DNA of 9,401 bases from contig JAWKVD010000041.1 in assembly GCA_041398225.1 (NCBI GenBank), positions 1 to 9,401 on the forward strand, read 5' to 3'. The DNA is from JAWKVD01 sp041398225 (lineage in GTDB: Bacteria > Pseudomonadota > Alphaproteobacteria > Caulobacterales > Hyphomonadaceae). Within the stretch, counting starts at the first letter, position 1. Each line of letters begins with the position of its first letter. The notes below the pieces were generated by a model. That model did not search any database. It was not told where the DNA came from and saw only the letters and a program-made list of their open reading frames with translations. Shown here piece by piece: positions 1 through 6,277 of the stretch. Position numbers and translations under genes: made by a program.

Positions 1-46
1 GCGTCGGAAGACCAGCGTAAAACAACGAGACCGAATGCGGCCATGA
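1..46 (+). CDS. possible 3' end of an upstream gene (partial, uncertain)
   Basis: The frame beginning at base 2 is open from the window edge to a TGA at 44-46 and reads RRKTSVKQRDRMRP before the stop. That TGA overlaps the ATG at 43-45 of the next gene as ATGA, the arrangement typical of translationally coupled genes in one operon. A competing possibility is the frame beginning at base 3, which stops at 18-20 (TAA). Only 14 codons are visible, so nothing can be said about function, and an open frame this short can easily arise by chance. Confidence 0.25.
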   Translation, partial: RRKTSVKQRDRMRP

Positions 47-1002
47 ACAAGACAAGCACGCTTCTCGAAAACCGTTCGCTGGTCACCGGCGGCGCCGGCT
101 TCCTCGGTTCGCACCTTTGCGACCGGCTTCTGGCGAACGGTCAGGACGTGCTGTGCGTCGACAACTTCTTCACGGGCCAGCGGCGCAACATCGCCCACCT
201 GCACAACAACCCGCGGTTCGAGTTCATGCGGCACGACGTGACCTTCCCGCTGTTCGTGGAGGTCGATCAGATCTGGAATCTGGCGTGCCCGGCGAGCCCG
301 ATCCACTATCAGCACGACCCTGTTCAGACCACCAAGACGTCGGTGCACGGCGCGATCAACATGCTGGGTCTCGCCAAGCGCACGCGGGCCAAGGTGTTTC
401 AGGCCTCGACGTCGGAAGTCTATGGCGACCCGGCCGTGCACCCGCAGACCGAGGACTATTGGGGCAATGTGAACCCGATCGGGCCGCGCTCGTGCTATGA
501 CGAGGGCAAGCGCTGCGCGGAAACGCTGTTCTTCGACTATCACCGCCAGCACAATCTGCGCATCAAGGTGGTGCGCATCTTCAACACCTACGGACCCCGC
601 ATGCATCCGCAGGACGGGCGCGTGGTGTCGAACTTCATCATGCAGGCGCTGCGCGGCGAGCCGATCACCATTTACGGCGACGGCAAGCAGACCCGCTCGT
701 TCTGCTATGTCGACGACCTGATCGACGCTTTTGTCGCGATGATGGAGGCCCCCGACGCTTTCGTGGGGCCGGTCAACACGGGCAATCCCGGCGAGTTCAC
801 GATGATCGAGCTGGCCGAGCTGGTGTTGAAACTGACCGGGTCGACCTCGAAACTGGTGTTTCAGCCCGCGCCGCCGGACGATCCGCGACAGCGCAAGCCC
901 GACATCACGCTGGCGAGGGAGAAACTGGGGTGGGAGCCGAAGGTGCAGCTCGAAGACGGCCTCAAGGAGACCGTCGCGTATTTCCGCACCCTCATCGCCT
1001 GA
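43..1002 (+). CDS. UDP-glucuronate decarboxylase (UDP-xylose synthase), extended SDR family
   Basis: This cytosolic NAD-dependent enzyme of 319 residues oxidises and decarboxylates UDP-glucuronate to UDP-xylose, a precursor for surface polysaccharide. The N-terminal Rossmann motif TGGAGFLGS places glycines at 16, 19 and 22. It is followed by VDNFFTGQRRNI, characteristic of this subfamily. The segment ASTSEVYGDP (121-130) carries the catalytic Ser/Thr, and CYDEGKR gives the YxxxK pair Tyr152/Lys156. RIFNTYGPRM and the C-terminal PDDPRQRKPDI are also typical of UXS proteins, and the length matches the single-domain bacterial form. The ATG at 43 leaves about 10 residues before the first strand, which is normal. 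The ribosome site is weak, and because the same frame is open to base 1 an earlier start outside the window cannot be excluded. dTDP-glucose dehydratase is less likely given the UXS-type motifs. The glycosyltransferase that follows after 55 bases suggests one transcript. Confidence 0.9.
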   Translation: MNKTSTLLENRSLVTGGAGFLGSHLCDRLLANGQDVLCVDNFFTGQRRNIAHLHNNPRFEFMRHDVTFPLFVEVDQIWNLACPASPIHYQHDPVQTTKTSVHGAINMLGLAKRTRAKVFQASTSEVYGDPAVHPQTEDYWGNVNPIGPRSCYDEGKRCAETLFFDYHRQHNLRIKVVRIFNTYGPRMHPQDGRVVSNFIMQALRGEPITIYGDGKQTRSFCYVDDLIDAFVAMMEAPDAFVGPVNTGNPGEFTMIELAELVLKLTGSTSKLVFQPAPPDDPRQRKPDITLAREKLGWEPKVQLEDGLKETVAYFRTLIA

Positions 1003-1057
1003 CCTTGCCGAAGGACGCGTCAAAACGCCGAACGAACCGGGGCCCGGGGGATCGCGC

Positions 1058-2302
1058 ATGACCTCCCGCGCGTCATCCGGCGCTTCCTGGCGAACGGCCC
1101 TCAATCGCTTCGTGATCCGCACAGAGCTGTCGGCGCTGCAAGCGATGGGCGCGGCATCCGACACCGATCTGCGTCCCGGCGCCCTGACGGTTTCGGGCTT
1201 CATCAATGAAACGCTCGGCATCGGGCGCGCCGCGCGCCTGACGCTCTCCGCAATGCAGGCGGCGGGACTTTCGCCGCGCGCCCACGACCTGCGCGCGCTG
1301 TGGCCGCACAAACCCTTCGCCGGCGGCGCCTCGCCCACCGGACAGCCCGGCGGCGTGTGGCTTCTTCACTGCAATGCGCCGGAGGGGATCGCCGCCCTGG
1401 CCAAGGCGCGGCGAGCGGACTGGAAACACGCCTACCGCATCGGATACTGGGCCTATGAACTGCCGACCGCGCCTCGGCTCTGGCGCCGCGCGGCGAGCCT
1501 GTTTCACGAGATCTGGGTTCCCAGCCAGTTCGTCGCCAACGCGCTTCGCGGCTGTTCGACGCCGGTGCGCGTGATGCCCCACCCTGTCGAAGTCGACGCC
1601 GGAGCTTGCGCGCGCCCGCCGGAAATGGCGGCTGGCGTGTTTCATGTGCTGGCCACGGGCGATCTTCGGTCGAGCTTCACGCGCAAGAACATACTCGGCG
1701 CCGTCGAGATATTCCGGACGGCGTTTCCGACCCCCTCGCCGGGGCTGAAGTTGATGCTGAAACTGGTGACCCGGGGCGAGACCAGCCCCGCTCTTGCGCG
1801 CGTCATGGCCGCGATCGCCGGCCGGCCGGACATTGTTCTGGTCGAGCGCGACATGCCGGATCAGGACGCGCACGCATTCCTGGCTCACAGCGACGTGCTG
1901 CTTCATCCTCACCGGTCCGAAGGCTTCGGGCTGATGATCGCGGAGGCTTTCCTCCTCGGCACGCCGGCGCTGGCGACCGGATGGTCCGGGAATCTCGATT
2001 TCATGTCGGTCGCGCCGGACCTCTTGATCCCGGCGCGCGAAGTCCCGGCCGAGGACCCCGACGGCGTTTACGATGCGCCGGGACAGGTCTGGGCGGACCC
2101 GGACGTGAACGCCGCCGCCGCCCGCCTTCGCGGGCTCGTCGCCGCCCCCGACAGCGCGCGTTCCAGGGTTGAGGCCCAGGTCGAAGCGGTGCGCGGACGC
2201 CTGCACGCCATGAGAGATCTCTGGGCCTCGGCCGCCATGACGGCGCTGCCATTGGCGCGCCATCTCGAACCGCCGTCCCCGGAAACCAGTCCGCAGGCCT
2301 AG
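1058..2302 (+). CDS. GT-B fold glycosyltransferase (GT4-like), probably exopolysaccharide synthesis
   Basis: This 414-residue protein probably transfers a sugar from a nucleotide donor to a growing surface glycan at the cytosolic membrane face; donor and acceptor cannot be read from sequence. Its first recognisable part, VSGFINETLGIGRAARLTL, is the glycine-rich N-terminal start of GT4-type proteins. The middle has YWAYELPTAPRLW and EIWVPSQFVANAL, common at the domain boundary of such enzymes. The C-terminal donor domain carries RSEGFGLMIAEAFLLGTP, containing the E-x7-E pattern of retaining GT-B enzymes, followed by ATGWSGNLDFM. There is no signal peptide or membrane segment. The ATG at 1058 sits after a GGGGGA purine run at a workable distance. 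The first 30 or so residues look poorly conserved, so a later start such as the ATG at 1146 is possible. Its place after the UDP-xylose synthase suggests that sugar is one building block of the same polymer. Confidence 0.85.
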   Translation: MTSRASSGASWRTALNRFVIRTELSALQAMGAASDTDLRPGALTVSGFINETLGIGRAARLTLSAMQAAGLSPRAHDLRALWPHKPFAGGASPTGQPGGVWLLHCNAPEGIAALAKARRADWKHAYRIGYWAYELPTAPRLWRRAASLFHEIWVPSQFVANALRGCSTPVRVMPHPVEVDAGACARPPEMAAGVFHVLATGDLRSSFTRKNILGAVEIFRTAFPTPSPGLKLMLKLVTRGETSPALARVMAAIAGRPDIVLVERDMPDQDAHAFLAHSDVLLHPHRSEGFGLMIAEAFLLGTPALATGWSGNLDFMSVAPDLLIPAREVPAEDPDGVYDAPGQVWADPDVNAAAARLRGLVAAPDSARSRVEAQVEAVRGRLHAMRDLWASAAMTALPLARHLEPPSPETSPQA

Positions 2303-2317
2303 GCGCGCCGCTTGTCC

Positions 2318-2331
2318 GAGCGTCGTCGCTC
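2318..2331. terminator. weak hairpin after the glycosyltransferase gene
   Basis: GAGCG-TCGT-CGCTC forms a 5-bp stem with a 4-base loop, with two more possible pairs outside a mismatch. It begins 15 bases after the glycosyltransferase stop. No T-run follows, so intrinsic termination is doubtful. It may instead be an mRNA 3' end structure or chance in GC-rich DNA. Confidence 0.25.
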
Positions 2332-2352
2332 AGACATTACGCCCGACGCGAT

Positions 2353-2370
2353 TATGTCGAATTCGACATA
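2353..2370. promoter_or_regulatory. 18-bp perfect palindrome, candidate operator
   Basis: TATGTCGAATTCGACATA reads identically on both strands with no spacer. It lies 50 bases after the glycosyltransferase stop, in a stretch that is locally more AT-rich than the surrounding genes. A fully symmetric 18-mer is the form expected for a site bound by a homodimeric helix-turn-helix regulator. It does not match the LexA or CtrA sites I know from this class. Which gene it would control is unclear: the small ORF at 2587 and the guanylyltransferase at 3026 are the downstream candidates. Confidence 0.45.
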
Positions 2371-2586
2371 CCCGTAATGGTGGACAACGATTCTCAACGA
2401 GCGTACTGAGAGGCCGTTCGGCATGAAGGCGCCAACGACGGGGGACAAGAACCAGACAACGGGGATAACCGTTCTGGATTCAGGGGCCTAGACCCCTACA
2501 CCAACGTCGACGGCTAGATGGATCATGTGGTTCCGGTTGGGGGGCTGCGCCATGACGACAAGGCGCGTGTTCGAGTGGAGGGAGGC

Positions 2587-2757
2587 ATGTTAGGTCGCAG
2601 TGCGAGCTCTGGGGGCAATCGTTCCCCGTCGCTGATCTGGATCGCAACCCTGGCGGCGGTTTTGCTGCTGGCTCCGGCGTTGACCACCTGCGCGGCCGGC
2701 GCGGTTTCGAGAGACCCGCCAGAGACCGCTTCCCGGGACGTTTCCAACAACACCTAG
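2587..2757 (+). CDS. small hypothetical protein with one membrane or signal segment (56 aa)
   Basis: I do not recognise this gene. The protein starts MLGRSASSGGNRSP, continues with a hydrophobic stretch SLIWIATLAAVLLLAPAL (about residues 15-32), then TTCAAGAV and a polar tail ending in VSNNT. This could be a single-pass inner-membrane protein or a secreted peptide. LTTC resembles a lipobox only loosely, because a Thr is at the -1 position. The ATG at 2587 is preferred over the in-frame ATG at 2518 because TGGAGGGAGG lies immediately upstream at good spacing and the extra 23 residues look non-structural. It is isolated from its neighbours by more than 250 bases on each side. It may be a real small gene or a fortuitous ORF: the hydrophobic segment together with a strong ribosome site is the only support. 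Confidence 0.4.
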   Translation: MLGRSASSGGNRSPSLIWIATLAAVLLLAPALTTCAAGAVSRDPPETASRDVSNNT

Positions 2758-3025
2758 TCCGCCTTTCCGGTTCGCCTGCTTGCCGGAGCACTTGGCCGGA
2801 TCACTTGCTTGCCGGATCGCTTGGGCCAGACAGCCTCACCAGGCCGTCTTCCCGGCGTTTGGGCGCTGTTTACCTGAAATCCCAACCCTTGGCGGCGCTG
2901 GCGCGATCGCGCGCAACGGCGACCGCGATCTCGTGCGACCGGCCCGAAAGGTGCATGCTCGCCAGCGAAACGCACGGTCCGCCGAGCGGCGGGGCGACAG
3001 GCGGGACAAGAAACGGGACCACGGC
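2758..3025. other. non-coding leader region before the guanylyltransferase gene
   Basis: The frame of the guanylyltransferase is open through most of this stretch, but the encoded Arg/Ala-rich sequence has no resemblance to the family N-terminus and is taken as untranslated. The stretch contains the degenerate repeat, a 12-bp palindrome GCGCGATCGCGC at 2901-2912, and a 5-bp GC hairpin (CCGCC-GAGC-GGCGG, 2979-2992) 33 bases before the proposed start. Promoter hexamers are not clear. Confidence 0.4.
2779..2816. repeat. degenerate short tandem repeat (CTTGCCGGA unit)
   Basis: Three near-identical units are seen: CTTGCCGGA at 2779-2787, CTTGGCCGGA at 2791-2800 and CTTGCCGGA at 2808-2816. They are separated by 3-7 bases, and a further degenerate CTTGGGCC follows at 2819. 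The block lies just after the small membrane ORF and about 200 bases before the guanylyltransferase start. It looks like replication-slippage sequence, with no sign of a mobile element. Confidence 0.5.
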
Positions 3026-4123
3026 GTGGGCAGTGAGACGATAACCATTTATCCCGCGATCATGTCCGGGGGCGCGGGAACGCGGCTCTGGCCGTTGTCG
3101 TCCGAGGCGCGTCCGAAGCAGTTTCATACGCTGGCCGGCGACAAGTCGCTGCTGCAACAGACCGTCGAACGTCTGGGCGGCGAAACCGGCGGGGTCCGGT
3201 TCATGCCGCCGATCATTCTCGGCAACGCCAGCCAGGCCGACCTGATCCTCGCACAGCTGGCCGAAATCGGGGTCGAGCCGACCGCCGTCATCCTTGAGCC
3301 CGAGGGGCGCAACACGGCGGCGACCGCCGCGATCGCGGCCCGTCATGTCCACGAGATCGATCCCGACGCGCTGGTGTTCCTGGCCCCCGCGGACGGGTTC
3401 ATCTCCGACGCCGAACGCTTTCGGGCTCTCGCGGCGCGCGCCGCGACGGTCGCAGGCGAGCGCATCGTCACGTTCGGGATCGTGCCGGAGCGGCCGGAAA
3501 CCGGATATGGCTATATTCGCGCCGGGGCGCCGGTGGCCGACGGCGTGATGGCGATCGACAGCTTCACCGAAAAACCCGACGCGGAAACCGCCCGGCGCTA
3601 TCTCGACGCCGGCGGCTACTACTGGAATGGCGGCATGTTCCTGTTCTCGCCGGCCGTCATGCTTGAGGAATTCGACAGCGCGCCGGACATTCGCGACGCA
3701 TCGCTCGCCGCCCTCGCAGCGGCGGACCGGGACGGCCTGAAAATCACGCTGGGAGAGGCCTTCCTGGGCATCCGTTCGGCCCCGATCGACAAGGCGGTGA
3801 TGGAGGCGACGACGAAGGGCGCGGTCGTGCCGTGCGACATCGGCTGGGCCGATATCGGGTCCTGGTTCGAGCTCTGGCGAATGAACGCGGACGGACCCGA
3901 CGCCAATGTCGTCCACGGCCTCGCCGTTCTGGATGACAGCGAAGGCACGCTGGTGCGGGCCGACGACGGCGTGGTCGTCGCGGCCGCCGGCCTGAAGGAT
4001 ATGGTGGTGGTCGCGGTGCCGGGCGCGGTGCTCATCGTCCCGCGCGAGCGGTCTCAGGATGTGAAGGATCTTCGCAAGGCCGCTCTTGACCTCGCGGCGG
4101 CCAACCGGAAATCCGGTCAGTAA
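3026..4123 (+). CDS. mannose-1-phosphate guanylyltransferase (GDP-mannose pyrophosphorylase)
   Basis: This enzyme makes GDP-mannose from mannose-1-phosphate and GTP in the cytosol, feeding mannose, fucose or rhamnose into surface glycans. The protein has 365 residues. The pyrophosphorylase signature SGGAGTRLWPLSSEARPKQF spans residues 14-33, with Lys31 as the conserved active-site lysine. EPEGRNTAATAAIAA binds the guanine side, FTEKPD lies at 180-185, YYWNGGMF at 198-205, and DIGWADIGSW at 271-280 includes the metal-binding region. It lacks the phosphomannose isomerase cupin domain of bifunctional forms of about 470 residues. The start chosen is GTG at 3026, eight codons before the first strand IYPAIMSGG, with a weak GGGA seven bases upstream. 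Other in-frame GTGs lie at 2951 and further upstream. Gene symbols manC, cpsB or algA are all used for this family, so none is assigned. It stands with the two polysaccharide genes upstream but is separated from them by about 720 bases, so it may have its own promoter. Confidence 0.9.
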   Translation: MGSETITIYPAIMSGGAGTRLWPLSSEARPKQFHTLAGDKSLLQQTVERLGGETGGVRFMPPIILGNASQADLILAQLAEIGVEPTAVILEPEGRNTAATAAIAARHVHEIDPDALVFLAPADGFISDAERFRALAARAATVAGERIVTFGIVPERPETGYGYIRAGAPVADGVMAIDSFTEKPDAETARRYLDAGGYYWNGGMFLFSPAVMLEEFDSAPDIRDASLAALAAADRDGLKITLGEAFLGIRSAPIDKAVMEATTKGAVVPCDIGWADIGSWFELWRMNADGPDANVVHGLAVLDDSEGTLVRADDGVVVAAAGLKDMVVVAVPGAVLIVPRERSQDVKDLRKAALDLAAANRKSGQ

Positions 4124-4154
4124 GCCCAGCCAGTAAACCCGGCCAGCAAACCCG
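4116..4154. repeat. 13-bp tandem repeat, three copies, spanning the guanylyltransferase stop codon
   Basis: The units are GTCAGTAAGCCCA (4116-4128), GCCAGTAAACCCG (4129-4141) and GCCAGCAAACCCG (4142-4154), followed by a partial GCGACC. The TAA stop of the guanylyltransferase is inside the first copy. Because 13 is not a multiple of three, changes in copy number after the stop would not alter the protein. The repeat fills almost the whole 41-base gap to the convergent zapA gene. No intrinsic terminator for either gene is visible there. Confidence 0.75.
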
Positions 4155-4164
4155 GCGACCGGCC

Positions 4165-4491
4165 CTAGTTGGCGTCGTCGACGCGGCGCGAAATCGCCTC
4201 GATCCGGGCGGCGGCCTCGCTGAGCAGCGTCGCGGCGCGCTGCTCAAGCCCGCGAATGCGCTCGTCCAGCACCCGCGCGCCCGAAGCGGTCTCGCGCACA
4301 TCCAGTTCGTCCAGAAGGGACAGCCCGGCGGCGAGGAACAGCCGTTCCGGCCCGAGATCGCCCAGCGCTTCGGCAAGATCCCGCACGCGTTCATCGAACC
4401 GGGCGCCCAACTCCTCCAGCCGCGCTTCCTGGCCCGGATTGCAGTTCAGGGCGTAGCGCTTGCCCGCAATGGTCAATTCAGCTCGCGACAT
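4165..4491 (-). CDS. zapA: cell division protein ZapA
   Basis: ZapA binds FtsZ in the cytosol and promotes bundling of filaments in the division ring. The 108-residue protein opens with MSRAELTIAGKRYALNCNPGQEARLEEL, the compact N-terminal globular head of the family (TI-x-G-x-x-Y followed by GQEARL). It continues into a long helical, probably coiled-coil tail rich in Glu, Arg and Ala (roughly residues 65-108). The length matches the usual 100-110. The ATG at 4491 is chosen because AAGGAGGA sits seven bases before it; an ATG nine codons upstream (4518) lacks this. It follows the DUF4164-like gene on the same strand, a pairing commonly seen in Alphaproteobacteria. In many bacteria zapA is followed by 6S RNA and fau; here only 41 bases separate its stop from the convergent guanylyltransferase. 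Confidence 0.85.
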   Translation of the reverse strand: MSRAELTIAGKRYALNCNPGQEARLEELGARFDERVRDLAEALGDLGPERLFLAAGLSLLDELDVRETASGARVLDERIRGLEQRAATLLSEAAARIEAISRRVDDAN

Positions 4492-4576
4492 GGCGAGGTC
4501 CTCCTTGATCCTGCCCAAGCGGCGCCCGGCTCCGGGGAGGCCGAATCGAGGCGGCGATAAAGCTGTCGATCGTCAT
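4478..4576 (-). CDS. possible 32-residue ORF overlapping the zapA start
   Basis: Directly after the TGA of the DUF4164-like gene comes GGCGGAGGCGGA and an ATG at 4576, a good ribosome site. It opens a frame MTIDSFIAASIRPPRSRAPL and so on, ending at a TGA at 4478-4480, 14 bases inside zapA. It could be a leader that couples translation of the two genes, or chance. The product resembles nothing I know, and a Pro/Arg-rich composition is what GC-rich non-coding DNA often gives. Confidence 0.2.
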   Translation of the reverse strand: MTIDSFIAASIRPPRSRAPLGQDQGGPRHVAS

Positions 4577-4588
4577 TCCGCCTCCGCC

Positions 4589-4876
4589 TCAAACCTTGCC
4601 GAGCGCTTCGCGAACTTCGCTGATCGCCGCTCCGAGCACTTCAGACGCTTCGTCCGCCAGCAATTGCAGCTCCCGCTCCCGGGCGCGCGCCGCGTCGAGA
4701 TCGTTGGCGAGACGGGCCCGATCGGTCCGTAAAGCCTCGGACTCCACTTCGAAATCGCGATTAGCGTCGAGCCGTTCGAACACCCCGTCAAGCTTGTCCT
4801 CAAGATGCGCCAGCGCCCGCTGCAGCCGTGCAGCGGCGGCCTCGAGATCCGGAGGGGAAGATCCGTTTGCAGACAT
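4589..4876 (-). CDS. DUF4164-like coiled-coil protein upstream of zapA
   Basis: This is a 95-residue protein of unknown biochemical role. After a short polar start (MSANGSSPPD) nearly the whole chain is a charged heptad-like helix: LEAAAARLQRALAHLEDKLD, then ESEALRTDRARLANDL and REREL, with LLADEASEVLGAAISEVREAL at the C-terminus. This pattern, the length and the position before zapA fit the alphaproteobacterial DUF4164 family (name recalled, not searched). A part in division-ring assembly is inferred from the neighbour only. The ATG at 4876 is preferred because the in-frame sequence further upstream is Pro/Arg-rich and unstructured; the ribosome site is weak. Transcription would start in the gap shared with the divergent gap gene and run into zapA after 97 bases. 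Confidence 0.65.
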   Translation of the reverse strand: MSANGSSPPDLEAAAARLQRALAHLEDKLDGVFERLDANRDFEVESEALRTDRARLANDLDAARARERELQLLADEASEVLGAAISEVREALGKV

Positions 4877-5148
4877 GGCTGTACAATGTGTTCCACTCCC
4901 GTCCGCCGCGCAATGGGCCGCAGGCAGGGAAGCTGTCGGGTGAGCTGACGGGGGAGGAAGGCGACCGGCGCGGGAAAGTAATGGCCGCGCGGCCCTCCCC
5001 TTTTCCGGAAAATGCGCTAAGACCCCCCGCAACGCCCGCCGGAAGGTCGCGGAAGGGGGCTGCGCGCCGCCTGAGCGACGCCCGGCTTCGGTCCTGTCGG
5101 CCCTGTTCCTGCACATGGGCGATGGTTCAGCTTCTTGGGGTATTCAAA
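4877..5148. promoter_or_regulatory. divergent intergenic region between the DUF4164-like gene and gap
   Basis: These 272 bases separate two outward-facing genes and must hold both promoters unless gap is read from elsewhere. Two perfect 12-bp palindromes are present: GGCCGCGCGGCC (4983-4994) and TTTTCCGGAAAA (5001-5012). The second, with AT-rich arms in a GC-rich setting, is the better operator candidate and lies about 140 bases before the gap start. No protein-coding frame here is convincing. In Caulobacter-type genomes I recall a transketolase gene in this neighbourhood; none is present. I cannot identify -35/-10 boxes with confidence. Confidence 0.45.
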
Positions 5149-6156
<1,008 letters not shown>

Positions 6157-6186
6157 CGCAAATCGGTCGGCGGCTGGCCGCCGGCC

Positions 6187-6199
6187 CATGCATGCATGC
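6187..6199. repeat. CATG simple repeat (CATGCATGCATGC)
   Basis: Three consecutive CATG units stand between the gap stop and the terminator hairpin. The 12-base core is self-complementary. No function can be assigned. Confidence 0.5.
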
Positions 6200-6200
6200 G

Positions 6201-6227
6201 AACGCCTCTTCCGACGGAAGAGGCGTT
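6201..6227 (+). terminator. probable intrinsic terminator of gap
   Basis: AACGCCTCTTCC, a GAC loop and GGAAGAGGCGTT make a perfect 12-bp stem, extendable by a G-T and a C-G pair. It starts 45 bases after the gap stop. The T-tract is short (TTTGTG), so termination may be partial. On the opposite strand no T-run follows, so it is unlikely to end transcription of the convergent aldo/keto reductase gene. Confidence 0.75.
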
Positions 6228-6277
6228 TGTGCGTTCGGAGTCCTTTGTTTTCGGGACGTGTGGGGTCTTCCCGCGAC

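Larger units (their letters stand above)
2303..2586. other. non-coding stretch between glycosyltransferase and small membrane ORF
   Basis: No convincing gene is seen here. The stretch holds the weak hairpin and the 18-bp palindrome described separately, two GANTC sites (2389-2393, 2477-2481), and a 22-codon ORF at 2423-2491. That ORF has a GAGAGG sequence 8 bases before its ATG and could be a leader peptide, but nothing beyond the start and the Shine-Dalgarno-like sequence supports it. I could not identify convincing -35/-10 hexamers. Confidence 0.4.

Noticed and set aside
1073..2263. Antisense open frame opposite the glycosyltransferase
   Set aside because: Same kind of shadow; the glycosyltransferase motifs are on the + strand.
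2389..2481. GANTC (CcrM-type) methylation sites at 2389 and 2477, with others at 4543 before zapA and 9014 before pgk
   Set aside because: At this base composition a GANTC is expected roughly every 300 bases, so the few intergenic sites are not an enrichment. They are noted only in case the organism uses GcrA/CcrM control.
2901..2912. GCGCGATCGCGC palindrome as a regulatory site
   Set aside because: Short GC palindromes built on CG dinucleotides are frequent in this DNA; nothing else supports a function.
2780..3025. N-terminal extension of about 82 residues on the guanylyltransferase
   Set aside because: The sequence is Arg/Ala-rich without family resemblance, includes translated repeat units, and the family normally starts a few residues before the IYPAIMSGG strand. 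The GTG at 3026 fits.
4828..5148. N-terminal extension of gap of 107 residues
   Set aside because: It runs over the opposite-strand DUF4164-like gene and lacks any GAPDH feature; the conserved start MTVRVAINGFG is at 5149.
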